Below are positions 29,432 through 38,579 of a DNA stretch of 41,630 bases, piece after piece (position 1 is the stretch's first letter; every line of letters begins with the position of its first letter). The stretch lies in NCBI GenBank assembly GCA_902786565.1, contig CADACW010000042.1:1-41630 (forward strand), read 5' to 3'. The notes under the pieces are model-generated. The model made no database searches. It saw only the letters and a program-made list of their open reading frames with translations, and was not told the origin of the DNA. This DNA is from an uncultured Prevotellaceae bacterium (GTDB lineage: Bacteria; Bacteroidota; Bacteroidia; Bacteroidales; Bacteroidaceae). The position numbers were made by a program, and so were the translations under genes.

Positions 29432-32017
29432 ATGAAGCAAATTCTTTTATCCATCTCTCTGATGTTCTGTGCCGGCAGTATGGCCGTGGCGCAGACTTAC
29501 CCATATCAGAACCCTCAACTGAGTGCCCGTGAGAGGGCTGTTGATTTGTGTTCGCGCCTGACTCTGGAGGAGAAGGCCAAGCTGATGCTCGACGAGAGCC
29601 CAGCCATCCCGCGCCTGGGCATCAAGAAATTCTTCTGGTGGAGCGAGGCCCTGCACGGCGCCGCCAACCAGGGCAACGTCACCGTGTTCCCGGAGCCGAT
29701 AGCCATGGCCGCCTCGTTCAATCCCGACCTGCTCTACAAGTGCTTCGACGTAGCCTCGACCGAGTTCCGCGCCCAGTACAACGAGCGTATGCAGCGGGGC
29801 AGCGGCGAGGACGAGAAGTTCCACAGCCTCTCCGTCTGGACGCCCAACGTGAACATTTTCCGCGACCCGCGCTGGGGCCGCGGACAGGAGACTTACGGCG
29901 AAGACCCCTATCTGACCAGCGTGATGGGCACGCAGGTGGTGCGAGGACTGCAAGGCCCCGAGGACGCGAAGTACCGCAAGCTGTGGGCCTGCGCCAAGCA
30001 CTATGCCGTGCACAGCGGCCCGGAGTACACCCGCCACTCGGCCAACCTGACCAACGTCTCACCCCGCGATATGTGGGAGACCTATATGCCTGCCTTCAAA
30101 ACACTGGTGCAGGATGCCAAGGTGCGCGAGGTGATGTGCGCCTACCAGCGACTGGACGACGACCCCTGCTGCGGTTCGCAGCGACTGCTGCAGACCATCC
30201 TGCGCGACGAGTGGGGATTCCAGTATCTCGTGGTGAGCGACTGCGGTGCCGTGAGCGATTTCTACGAGTCGCACAAGTCGTCTTCCGATGCCACCCATGC
30301 CTCGGCCAAGGCCACCATTGCCGGCACCGACGTGGAGTGCGGCTATGGCTATGCCTACCGCAGTATACCCGAGGCCGTAAGCCGGGGCTTCATCACTGAG
30401 GCAGAGGTGGACAAGCACGTCGTGCGGCTGCTCGAAGGCCGTTTCGACTTGGGCGAGATGGACGACCCGTCGCTCGTGGAGTGGTCTGCGATTCCCTATT
30501 CGGCCATGTCTACCAAGGAGTCGGCCAACCTGTCATTGGAGATGGCCCGCCAGACCATCGTGCTGTTGCAAAACAAGAACGGCGTGCTGCCCCTGCAGAA
30601 GGGCAAGGAGAAGATTGCCGTCATTGGCCCCAATGCCGACAACACCCCGATGATGTGGGGCAACTACAACGGACAGCCCAACCACACCATCACCATCCTC
30701 GACGGCATCAAGGCCAAGCAGAAGAAACTCTTCTACGCCAAGGGCTGTGACCTGACCTACGACCGCGTGATGGACTGCCTGCTCGGCACACAGTGCAGCT
30801 TTGAGGGCAAGAAGGGCATGAAGGGCACCTTCTGGAACAACCGACGCATGGAAGGCAAGCCCGTGACCACGCAGTACTACACCCAGCCACTGGCCGTCAC
30901 CACCTTCGGTATGCACAACTTCGCCCCCGGCGTGCAGTTAGAGGATTTCTCGGCCAAGTACGAGACCGTCTTCACCCCGAAGGAGGCCGGCGAGTATGTG
31001 GTGAACGTGGATGGCTGCGGACAGTTCGAGCTCTACATCGACGGCGAGCGCAAGTTCCACCACCGCATCTGGCGCACCACGCCCAACCGCGTGCCCATCC
31101 AGGCCGAGGCCGGCAAGAGTTACCGCATAGAGGTGCGCTTCGCTCACGTTCATACTTACAATGCCGACCTGAAAATCAATGTGGCCAAGGAGCTGCCCAT
31201 CAACTATCAGGAGACCATCGACAAGCTGAAAGGCATCGACAAGGTCGTCTTCGTGGGTGGCATCTCCCCCGCACTTGAGGGCGAGGAGATGCCTGTCGAC
31301 ATCGACGGCTTCAAGGGTGGCGACCGCACGCACATCGAACTGCCCATGGTGCAGCGCGACTTCCTCCGTGCGCTGAAGGCAGCCGGCAAGACCGTCGTTT
31401 TCGTCTGCTGCTCAGGCTCGTGCATCGCCTTGCAACCTGAGACAGAGACCTGCGACGCCATCGTGCAGGCATGGTATCCCGGCCAGGAGGGCGGCACCGC
31501 CGTGGCCGATGTGCTCTTTGGCGACTGCAACCCTTCCGGCAAACTGCCCGTCACTTTCTACAAGACCAGCAGCCAGCTGCCCGACTACGAGGACTACTCG
31601 ATGAAGGGCCGCACCTATCGCTATTTCGACGATGCCCTCTTCCCCTTTGGCTACGGTCTGAGCTACACCCAGTTCGAGCTGAGAAACGGGCAGTTTGAGG
31701 TGAGAAACGACGGCAACGGCACCGTGACGGTGGAAGTGGCCAATACAGGGCGGCGCGACGGCTCGGAGACCGTGCAGGTCTACATCCGTAACCTGCAGGA
31801 CCCTGACGGCCCACTGAAGAGTCTGCGTGCCTTCAAGCGCATAGCCGTGAAGGCAGGGCAGACGGCCACAGCCCAGCTGACCCTCACCCGCAAGTCATTC
31901 GAGTTCTGGGACTCCGAGACCAACACCATGCGCGTGAAGCCTGGCAGATACGAAATCCTCGTAGGCACCAGCTCCCTGCAAAAGGACTTGCAGAAGAGGG
32001 AAGTGACAATCCAATAG
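29432..32017 (+). CDS. GH3 beta-glycosidase (beta-xylosidase type) with PA14 domain
   Basis: This 861-residue secreted enzyme (signal peptide ending MAVAQ) has the GH3 N-terminal barrel with FWWSEALHGAAN, NIFRDPRWGRGQETYGEDPYL, CAKHYAVHSGPE and nucleophile Asp270 in VVSDCGAVSDF. The second GH3 domain is split by a PA14 insert at about residues 456-590 (YETVFTPKEAGEYVVNVDGCG). It resumes with AWYPGQEGGTAVADVLFG and ends in a fibronectin III-like domain. The layout is that of Bacteroidetes xylan 1,4-beta-xylosidases. It ends the operon; a strong terminator follows. With the GH97-GH31 fusion it may strip side chains and backbone of a hemicellulose (inference). Confidence 0.95.
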   Translation: MKQILLSISLMFCAGSMAVAQTYPYQNPQLSARERAVDLCSRLTLEEKAKLMLDESPAIPRLGIKKFFWWSEALHGAANQGNVTVFPEPIAMAASFNPDLLYKCFDVASTEFRAQYNERMQRGSGEDEKFHSLSVWTPNVNIFRDPRWGRGQETYGEDPYLTSVMGTQVVRGLQGPEDAKYRKLWACAKHYAVHSGPEYTRHSANLTNVSPRDMWETYMPAFKTLVQDAKVREVMCAYQRLDDDPCCGSQRLLQTILRDEWGFQYLVVSDCGAVSDFYESHKSSSDATHASAKATIAGTDVECGYGYAYRSIPEAVSRGFITEAEVDKHVVRLLEGRFDLGEMDDPSLVEWSAIPYSAMSTKESANLSLEMARQTIVLLQNKNGVLPLQKGKEKIAVIGPNADNTPMMWGNYNGQPNHTITILDGIKAKQKKLFYAKGCDLTYDRVMDCLLGTQCSFEGKKGMKGTFWNNRRMEGKPVTTQYYTQPLAVTTFGMHNFAPGVQLEDFSAKYETVFTPKEAGEYVVNVDGCGQFELYIDGERKFHHRIWRTTPNRVPIQAEAGKSYRIEVRFAHVHTYNADLKINVAKELPINYQETIDKLKGIDKVVFVGGISPALEGEEMPVDIDGFKGGDRTHIELPMVQRDFLRALKAAGKTVVFVCCSGSCIALQPETETCDAIVQAWYPGQEGGTAVADVLFGDCNPSGKLPVTFYKTSSQLPDYEDYSMKGRTYRYFDDALFPFGYGLSYTQFELRNGQFEVRNDGNGTVTVEVANTGRRDGSETVQVYIRNLQDPDGPLKSLRAFKRIAVKAGQTATAQLTLTRKSFEFWDSETNTMRVKPGRYEILVGTSSLQKDLQKREVTIQ

Positions 32018-32020
32018 ACA

Positions 32021-32063
32021 CGCAAAAATCCCCGAATCGTTTGGCGGTTCGGGGATTTTTGCG
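32021..32063 (+). terminator. Terminator of the glycoside hydrolase operon
   Basis: Arms CGCAAAAATCCCCGAA (32021-32036) and TTCGGGGATTTTTGCG (32048-32063) pair perfectly over 16 bases around an 11-base loop. The loop contains the -33 box of the next gene. Confidence 0.9.
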
Positions 32064-32071
32064 TATCTTTG
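32041..32071 (+). promoter_or_regulatory. Promoter of the broken AAA/PD-(D/E)XK gene
   Basis: TTGGC (32041-32045) in the terminator loop, 18 bases, then TATCTTTG (32064-32071). It closely matches the cassette at 22534-22576. Confidence 0.8.
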
Positions 32072-32101
32072 CCCCCATAAATCGTAAAAAGGAGAGTTAT
32101 T

Positions 32102-33641
32102 ATGGCTGTTTCAGCAAAGCGCAAATATCCCGTGGGGATTCAGAGTTTCGAGTTCATCCGAGAGAATGGATATGTTTATGTAGACAAGACAGAGCTTATC
32201 TATAAGATGATAGATGGTGTTCGAGGGTCGCCGCGAGCTGTTCGAGGCCTTCACCACCGACGACGGCATAGAGCAGCCGCAGCTGTTCATCGCACAGACC
32301 GACTGGAAGTGGGAGCGCTACCCCGTGCTGCGGTTCGACTTCAGCAGGAGCAACCTCTCCAGCTTAGAGAAGCTCGACGAGTTCGTCAATTTCACCCTGT
32401 CCGGCTATGAGGAGCAATACGGCGTGCCGCCGTCGAAGGACAGCAGCAGCATCCGCATGACGAAAATCATCCACGCCGCCGAGCGGCAGACGGGCAAGAA
32501 GGTGGTGGTGCTGGTCGACGAGTACGACAACATGATGCTCCACAACCTGGGCGATGCCGCCATGCAGACGGCCATCAGGGAGCGTTTTCAGGACCTCTTC
32601 ATGCCCCTGAAAGGCGAGGACTCGCACCTGCAGTTCATCTTCATCACCGGCATCTCCAAGTTCTCGCAGATGGGCATCTTCAGCCGCATCAACCAGTTGG
32701 AGAATATCTCCATGCAGGCCGCCTACGACACCATCTGCGGTATCTCTGAAGAGGAACTGACCACCGTCCTGCACCCTGACATTGAGCTAATGGCCGGGCA
32801 GCAGGAGAGGGACTACGACGGGATGCTGGCCGAACTGAAGACGAACTACGACGGCTACCACTTCGGCATGGGCAAGAACGACATGTACAACCCCTTCAGC
32901 CTGTTCAAGGCGTTCAAGTCGGGCGAAGTCTCCGACTACTGGTTCGAGAGCGGCACCACCAGTGCCCTCATCGACATGCTCTCGCAAATGCCAAAGGTAG
33001 AAGTGACCGACATAGACGGCGTGGAGTGCGATGCCAGCGATTTCGACAGACCTTTCAGCAGCTATGATTATGCCTTGCCCATTCTCTACCAGAGCGGCTA
33101 CCTCACCATCAAGCATTATGACCGCGAGCTGAACACCTACATTTTAGGCTTCCCCAACTTGGAGGTGCGCAAGGGCTTTGCCCTGTGCCTCTACCAGTAC
33201 GTGGCGCACAAGCAGCAACAGGACGACATGAAGCGGAGCGCCCTGCAGATAGCCTACCGCCGCTTCCGCCGCGATGATGTGCTGGAGCCATTTGTCAAGG
33301 CGCTGCAGACCTTCTTTGCCGGCGTGCCCTATATGCTCGACGACAAGAACGAGCACCATTTCCACGCCATGCTCTACACGCTCTTCGTCAGCTTCGGTGC
33401 CGATGTGGTGCCCGAAGACTTGTCTTCACACGGCCGCGCCGACCTGACGCTGAAGATGCCGAAGGGCATTTACATCATAGAGCTGAAGTACGGCAAGAGC
33501 GCCGACGAGGCCCTGCGCCAGATAGACGAGCGCGGCTACGCCCGCAAATACGCCCTCGACGGCAGGCCTGTGGTCAAGGTGGGCCTGGCCTTCTCTGAGG
33601 AGGAGCGCAACATCACGGAATGGAAAAGCGAAGAGCACTAA
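32102..33641 (+). pseudogene. AAA-ATPase-like / PD-(D/E)XK gene broken by internal deletion
   Basis: The gene starts MAVSAKRKYPVGIQSFEFIR and reads YVDKTELIYKMIDG, then the frame is lost near 32215-32222. The rest of the protein continues in another frame from about 32214 (VFEGRRELFEAFTT) to 33641. In intact relatives a segment of some 25-30 residues with the P-loop (RRFGKS type) lies between these parts, so the P-loop is deleted and the frame shifted. Downstream parts are intact: VVVLVDEYDNM, FITGISKFSQMGIFS and the nuclease domain GRADLTLKMPKG, YIIELKYGKSADEA. An ORF with ATG at 32214 (475 residues) could still be made but would lack ATP binding. A sequencing or assembly error is possible. 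Confidence 0.8.
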
Positions 33642-33662
33642 CTGTTTTTTTAGGCAAAATAC

Positions 33663-33693
33663 TTGGCTATGTTGCGGGAAATGAGTAATTTTG
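33663..33693 (+). promoter_or_regulatory. Promoter of the pectinesterase gene
   Basis: TTGGC (33663-33667), 18 bases, TAATTTTG (33686-33693). It shows that the start codon is the ATG at 33702 and that in-frame upstream ATGs lie in the promoter, though the distance of 8 bases from box to ATG is short. Confidence 0.65.
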
Positions 33694-33701
33694 CCGACGA
33701 T

Positions 33702-34772
33702 ATGAAAGACTTACGACTCTTTTCCTGCTTGTTCCTCCTGTTGCTGACAGTTGGGGGGCAGGCTAAGAATAACTGCATCTGGGTGAAGGCTGGCGACGCT
33801 CAGAGCCTGCTTGATGCCATAGGCCAAGCCAACCAGCGAAATGCCGACGCAGACGGTGCCGAGCGGCTCTTTATACTCATTCCGACAGGCTATTACGACC
33901 TGGGTGAGCGCACCTTGACAGCCATCACCGGGCACAACATCAGCCTGGTGGGGCAGGGCATGGAGCAGACCGTCATACGCAATGCACCGCCTGTGGAGCA
34001 GGAGGGCATAGGCAAGACGGCCACCATCCTCGTGCAGGGCACGGGCACCAGTCTGCACGACCTGACGCTGCGCAACGACCTTGACTACTACCGTAGTGGT
34101 GCTGCCGGACGTGCCGTCTGTCTGCAGGACAAGGGGCAGCACACCATCTGCTTGCGCGTGAGGATGCTTTCCTATCAAGACACCTACTACGCCTACAACG
34201 AGGATGCCCAGCACTATATGGAGGCGTGCGAGATACACGGTACGGTCGACTTCATCTGTGGGGCAGGCGATGTCTACTTCCGTAACTGCATCATCGAGAC
34301 GGAGAAGCGCAATCCCGACGGCAGTGGCCGCTGTGTGATAGCGGCACCGCGCACCTCAAAGACAAACTGGGGCTACGTCTTCGACGGTTGCACCGTGCGA
34401 AGCAATGTCTCAGAGTTTATGTATGCCCGTGGCTGGAACATGAAGCCCCGCTGCATCTGGCTGAACACAAGGTTGATGGCCCCGCAGTTGCTGCGCGAGC
34501 CGCGCTTCGACCCTGCGGGCATGCGCTCTGCCGACTGCTACTTCAAGGAGTATGGCACCACCGATGCCGAGGGGCGCAACATCACCCCGGCTACGAATGT
34601 GGTGGACTTCTTTTGCAAGGAAGACACGTTCCGCGTTGAGACCATCATGACGCCGCAGGAGGCGCGCACCTATAGCCCCAAGTCTGTGTTCCCCAGTTGG
34701 AGACCCGACAAGCAGACCCGGCAACTGGAGAAACAAATCCAGCAGCTGTGGAGGAAGAAACAGAACCAATAG
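33702..34772 (+). CDS. Pectinesterase family protein (CE8)
   Basis: This 356-residue secreted protein has a signal peptide (LFSCLFLLLLTVGGQA) and the right-handed beta-helix pattern of pectin methylesterases. Family motifs are GYYDLGERTLT, SYQDTYYAY with Asp160, GTVDFICGAGDVYF with Asp183 and YARGWN with Arg243, the expected catalytic set. It would remove methyl groups from pectin in the periplasm or outside. The C-terminal 20 residues are basic and glutamine-rich and probably disordered. It has its own promoter; miaA follows after 32 bases and may be co-transcribed. Confidence 0.9.
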   Translation: MKDLRLFSCLFLLLLTVGGQAKNNCIWVKAGDAQSLLDAIGQANQRNADADGAERLFILIPTGYYDLGERTLTAITGHNISLVGQGMEQTVIRNAPPVEQEGIGKTATILVQGTGTSLHDLTLRNDLDYYRSGAAGRAVCLQDKGQHTICLRVRMLSYQDTYYAYNEDAQHYMEACEIHGTVDFICGAGDVYFRNCIIETEKRNPDGSGRCVIAAPRTSKTNWGYVFDGCTVRSNVSEFMYARGWNMKPRCIWLNTRLMAPQLLREPRFDPAGMRSADCYFKEYGTTDAEGRNITPATNVVDFFCKEDTFRVETIMTPQEARTYSPKSVFPSWRPDKQTRQLEKQIQQLWRKKQNQ

Positions 34773-34804
34773 TCGAAGGCAAATCTGCCGAGAGGGAAAC
34801 ACCG

Positions 34805-35725
34805 ATGGACAAACTCATCACCATACTTGGACCGACAGCCAGCGGAAAGACCCAGCTGGCTGTGGCACTGGCCCACAGGATAGGCGGCGAAATCATCTCT
34901 GCCGACTCGCGCCAGGTGTACCGTCGTATGGATATAGGTACGGGCAAGGACCTGACCGACTATGGCGTTGTGCCCTACCATCTCATTGACATTTGCGAGC
35001 CAGGCACCAAGTACAATCTCTTCCAGTACGAGCAGGACTTCCGCCATGCCTATCAGGACGTGTGCCAGCGGGGGCGCAAGCCCATACTCTGCGGTGGCAC
35101 AGGCCTTTACATCGAGGCAGTGCTCAAGGGCTACGGCCTGTCGCCCGTGCCCCAGAACCCGCAACTGCGGGCCGAACTGGAGGGTAAGTCGCTGGCCGAA
35201 CTGACAGCCATCCTGCGCGAATTGAAGGCCAAGAATGGCTCCAACATGCACAACACCACCGACGTGGACACCGCCCGGAGGGCCATCCGCGCCATAGAGA
35301 TAGAGACCGCCGCACTGGCAGAGGCGGGGGCAAAAACACCCCAGAAGCCGCTGGAGAGTGTCGTAGTGGGGGTGAACATTGACCGCGACCTGCGCCGTGA
35401 GCGCATCAGCCAGCGGCTCAAGGCCCGGCTGGAGGGCGGAATGGTGGATGAGGTCAAGGCTCTGCTGGCCGAGGGCATCGCTGCCGAAGACCTTATATAC
35501 TACGGCCTGGAGTACAAATACGTCACCGAATACGTGGTGGGCAGACTTGGCTATGCCGAGATGCTGCGCCTGCTGGAGATAGCCATCCACCAGTTTGCCA
35601 AGCGCCAGATGACCTGGTTCCGAGGCATGGAGCGGCGCGGGTTCACCATACACTGGATTGATGCCACCCTGCCCATGGAGGCGAAGGTGACGGCCATATT
35701 GCAACTGATTGACTATGAACGATAA
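34805..35725 (+). CDS. miaA: tRNA dimethylallyltransferase
   Basis: This 306-residue enzyme adds a dimethylallyl group to A37 of tRNAs that read codons starting with U. The P-loop GPTASGKTQLA (residues 9-19), DSRQVYRRMDIGTGKD, LCGGTGLYIEAVL and the C-terminal QMTWFRGM are present. The start MDKLITILGPTASGK matches the family; the frame is open up to 34697 but that part lies inside the pectinesterase gene. It overlaps the lipid kinase gene by 11 bases. Confidence 0.95.
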   Translation: MDKLITILGPTASGKTQLAVALAHRIGGEIISADSRQVYRRMDIGTGKDLTDYGVVPYHLIDICEPGTKYNLFQYEQDFRHAYQDVCQRGRKPILCGGTGLYIEAVLKGYGLSPVPQNPQLRAELEGKSLAELTAILRELKAKNGSNMHNTTDVDTARRAIRAIEIETAALAEAGAKTPQKPLESVVVGVNIDRDLRRERISQRLKARLEGGMVDEVKALLAEGIAAEDLIYYGLEYKYVTEYVVGRLGYAEMLRLLEIAIHQFAKRQMTWFRGMERRGFTIHWIDATLPMEAKVTAILQLIDYER

Positions 35726-36650
35726 GCAAGACTCCCGCTGGGGCATACTCTTCTGCCCCAAGAAAGGCTTCCACCGCAAACGGCGGCATTGGGAGCGGCT
35801 ACAGCACGAACTCGACCAGCACGGCATCTGCTACGACATGGTGCAGAGCGAGTCGACAGAGAGCGTGGAGCGACTTGTCACCATGCTCATCCGCAATGGC
35901 TATAAGACCATCGTCATCGTGGGCGGCGACTCGGCGCTCAACGATGCCGTGAACTGCCTGATGCGCGAAGAGAAGCAGGTGCGCGACGAAGTGGCCCTGG
36001 GCGTCATACCCAATGGCGTGATGAACGACTTTGCCCGTTTCTGGGGCTTCAGCGAAGACGATGACGCCAAAACCATCAGTTGGCTGGCCAGCCACCGTGT
36101 GAGAAAGATAGACCTGGGCTGCCTGAACTACGTTGACAAGCAGGGAGCGGCAGCCAGCCGCTATTTCCTCAACTGTGTCAATATCGGCCTCACCGCCGAC
36201 ATCATGAACCTGCGGCGTCAGGCCCGCCACCTGTTGGGCTCGCGCCACTTGGCCTTCCTCTCGTCGCTGGTGCTGATGGTGTTCCGCCGCCACGACTATA
36301 AGATGCGCCTGCAGCTGAACTACGAGACCGTAGAACGCCGCGTAATGACCGTCTGCATCGGCAATGCCCGCGGCTACGGCCAGACCCCCAGCGCCGTGCC
36401 TTACAGCGGCCTGCTCGATGTCTCCGTGGTCTATAATCCCAAGGTGAAACAACTGGTCGAGGGGCTGTGGCTGCTCGTCACGGGCCGCTTCCTCAACCAC
36501 CGCAGCGTGCACCCCTACCGCATCCGCGAGATGAAGTGCGAGAGCGCCAAGGCCCTCGTCGGCATTGACGGTCGCCTGATAGACCATCCCGTCGGCGAGT
36601 ATCACATCAAAATAGAACCTGAGGTAGTGAATTTCCTCATACCCGACTAA
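35715..36650 (+). CDS. Diacylglycerol kinase family protein (lipid kinase)
   Basis: This 311-residue protein has the DAGK catalytic domain, with IVIVGGDSALNDAVN (the GGDGT-like motif) near residues 68-82 and GVIPNGVMNDFARFWG near residues 97-112, and a C-terminal YegS-like domain with ALVGIDGRLIDH. It phosphorylates a lipid such as diacylglycerol or sphingosine at the inner membrane. The usual GGDGT has GGDSA here, a modest deviation. The ATG at 35715 is preferred to an in-frame TTG at 35709. It overlaps miaA by 11 bases. Confidence 0.88.
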   Translation: MNDKQDSRWGILFCPKKGFHRKRRHWERLQHELDQHGICYDMVQSESTESVERLVTMLIRNGYKTIVIVGGDSALNDAVNCLMREEKQVRDEVALGVIPNGVMNDFARFWGFSEDDDAKTISWLASHRVRKIDLGCLNYVDKQGAAASRYFLNCVNIGLTADIMNLRRQARHLLGSRHLAFLSSLVLMVFRRHDYKMRLQLNYETVERRVMTVCIGNARGYGQTPSAVPYSGLLDVSVVYNPKVKQLVEGLWLLVTGRFLNHRSVHPYRIREMKCESAKALVGIDGRLIDHPVGEYHIKIEPEVVNFLIPD

Positions 36651-36663
36651 TAATAATTAAATT

Positions 36664-37539
36664 ATGGTAAAGAAACGCAGATGGCACTGCCTGCCAGGGC
36701 AGGCGCCTACGGAATTTGACAAACAAGTGATGTATTGGGAGAACAAAGGAAAGCTTGTCCCTACACGTGAACTCATAAAGACCCCCGAACAGATTGAAGG
36801 AATACGCAGGGCCGGCGTAGTCAATACGGGCGTGCTCGACGCGGTGGCGGCTGCCATCCACGAGGGCATGAACACGCTGGAGATTGACCAGATTTGCCGC
36901 CGTTACTGCGAGGAGCACAACGCCATACCCGCCTGTCTGGGATATGGTGGCGACGAGGACACGCAACCCTTCCCCGCCAGCGTCTGCACAAGCATCAACG
37001 AGGTGGTGGCCCACGGTATTCCCAAGGCAGAAGACGTGCTGCACGAGGGTGATATCGTCAATGTCGACTTCACCACCATACTCGACGGCTATTATGCCGA
37101 TGCTTCGCGCATGTTCATCATTGGCAAGACCACGCCTGAGAAGGAACAGCTGGTGCGTGTGGCCAAGGAGTGTCTGGAGATAGGCATGGAGGCTGCCAAG
37201 CCTTGGGGCTTTGTCGGCGATATAGGCCACGCCATCAAGAAGCATTGCAAGAAGTATGGCTATGGCATCGTCAGGGACCTTGCCGGCCACGGCGTGGGAC
37301 TGCAGTTCCACGAGGAGCCCGACGTGGACCATGATGCCCACCGCGGCACAGGCATGCTGCTTGTTCCGGGCATGGTGTTCACCATCGAGCCGATGATCAA
37401 TATGGGCACGTGGAAAGTCTTTATTGACGCTGACGATCCCTACCAGTGGGAGGTCATCACCGAAGACGAACTGCCCAGCGCTCAGTGGGAGCACACGCTC
37501 CTGATGACCGAACATGGCGTCGAAGTGCTCACCTATTAA
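36664..37539 (+). CDS. map: Methionine aminopeptidase, type I
   Basis: This 291-residue metalloprotease removes the first methionine of new proteins. Metal ligands are visible: Asp in VNVDFTTILDGYYADASRMF (two), His in AGHGVGLQFHEEP, Glu in MVFTIEPMI and Glu in LLMTEHG. The first 40 residues (KKRRWHCLPGQAPTEFDKQV) are an extension seen in some bacterial enzymes. It lies 13 bases after the lipid kinase gene in the same operon. Confidence 0.96.
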   Translation: MVKKRRWHCLPGQAPTEFDKQVMYWENKGKLVPTRELIKTPEQIEGIRRAGVVNTGVLDAVAAAIHEGMNTLEIDQICRRYCEEHNAIPACLGYGGDEDTQPFPASVCTSINEVVAHGIPKAEDVLHEGDIVNVDFTTILDGYYADASRMFIIGKTTPEKEQLVRVAKECLEIGMEAAKPWGFVGDIGHAIKKHCKKYGYGIVRDLAGHGVGLQFHEEPDVDHDAHRGTGMLLVPGMVFTIEPMINMGTWKVFIDADDPYQWEVITEDELPSAQWEHTLLMTEHGVEVLTY

Positions 37540-37558
37540 CTGAAAAAATGCAAAAAAC

Positions 37559-37589
37559 TTGGCAGTTTCGGAGAAATGCACTAAATTTG
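37559..37589 (+). promoter_or_regulatory. Promoter of the PD-(D/E)XK transposase-like gene
   Basis: TTGGC (37559-37563), 18 bases, TAAATTTG (37582-37589). The spacer AGTTTCGGAGAAATGCAC resembles those of the two hairpin-promoter cassettes. Confidence 0.75.
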
Positions 37590-37619
37590 CACGGAAGAAC
37601 CGATTAAGCGCACAGAGTG

Positions 37620-38546
37620 ATGGAAGGAATTAAAGGAAAATACCTAAACCCCAAGGCCGACTTGACCTTCAAGAAGGTTTTTGGCGAGCACGAAGACCTG
37701 GTGATGAGCCTGCTCAATGCCTTGTTGCCCCTCGACGAAGGGAAGCAGATAGAGCACGTGGAGTATCTTACATCCGAAATGGTGCCGGAGAACCCTGGCA
37801 AGAAGAACAGCGTGGTAGACGTGCGATGCCGGGAGACGGGTGGGCGCCACTTCATTGTAGAGATGCAGATGAACTGGAACAACGAGTTCGAGCAGCGCGT
37901 CATCCTCAATGCTTCAAAGGCTGTGGTGAAGCAGCTTGGCACCAGCGAGGACTACTCCTTGTTGCAGCCTGTCTATGCCTTGAACCTCATCAACGACGTG
38001 GGCTTCGATGCCGGTCCCGATGAGTTCTATCACGACTATGCCATTGTGAACGTGGCCCACTCTGACCGCATCATCGAGGGCTTGCGTTTCGTGTTCGTGG
38101 AGCTGCCCAAGTTTAAGCCTCAAACCATTGCAGAGAAGAAGATGATGGTGTTGTGGCTCCGATTCCTCACCGAGATAGACCGTGACACGGAGAACGTGCC
38201 TCAGGAACTGTTGGAAAACCCAGAGACCAGCAAGGCACTGAAGATACTGGAGAAGTCGGCCTATAACGAGAAGGAACTGAATGCCTACGAATATTACTGG
38301 GATGCCGTTTACAACGAGCGCGGTGCCATTCGTCATGGCTATAAGCAGGGCAGAGCTGAAGGCAGAGCCGAAGGCATGGCTCAAGGCAGAGCCGAAGGCA
38401 TGGCTCAGGGCAGAGCTGAAGGCATGGCTCAGGGCATAGAGCAGACTAAACGTGAAAATGCGCTTCGCATGAAAGCCGACGGCATGCCGGATGACCTGAT
38501 TGCCAAGTACACAGGCCTTGCTATCGATATCATAAGACACCTATAG
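37620..38546 (+). CDS. Rpn/PD-(D/E)XK nuclease family transposase-like protein
   Basis: This 308-residue protein belongs to the PDDEXK_2 (Rpn-like) type. The start YLNPKADLTFKKVFGEHEDL is followed by nuclease motifs VVDVRCRETGGRHFIVEMQM (Asp and Glu-x-Gln) near residues 67-86. A central part has VELPKFKP. The tail has tandem octapeptides GRAEGMAQ (about residues 244-272), coded by a 24-base repeat, then a helical end (DLIAKYTGLAIDIIRHL). Relatives include recombination-promoting nucleases. They are abundant and mobile-like in Bacteroidales. The ATG at 37620 is preferred to GTG at 37617. It has its own promoter. Confidence 0.9.
   Translation: MEGIKGKYLNPKADLTFKKVFGEHEDLVMSLLNALLPLDEGKQIEHVEYLTSEMVPENPGKKNSVVDVRCRETGGRHFIVEMQMNWNNEFEQRVILNASKAVVKQLGTSEDYSLLQPVYALNLINDVGFDAGPDEFYHDYAIVNVAHSDRIIEGLRFVFVELPKFKPQTIAEKKMMVLWLRFLTEIDRDTENVPQELLENPETSKALKILEKSAYNEKELNAYEYYWDAVYNERGAIRHGYKQGRAEGRAEGMAQGRAEGMAQGRAEGMAQGIEQTKRENALRMKADGMPDDLIAKYTGLAIDIIRHL
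38361..38432 (+). repeat. Three 24-base tandem repeats coding GRAEGMAQ
   Basis: Units at 38361-38384, 38385-38408 and 38409-38432 differ at one or two silent positions; partial units flank them (38349-38360 and 38433-38444). Such repeats can change in number by slippage without breaking the frame. Confidence 0.92.
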
Positions 38547-38579
38547 TCGGAAAACGGACATTCTGCTTTTGGCTGATGC

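Noticed and set aside
37620-38546. Insertion sequence with terminal inverted repeats
   Set aside because: I looked for matching ends and target duplications around the gene and saw none. It appears as a single gene with its own promoter.
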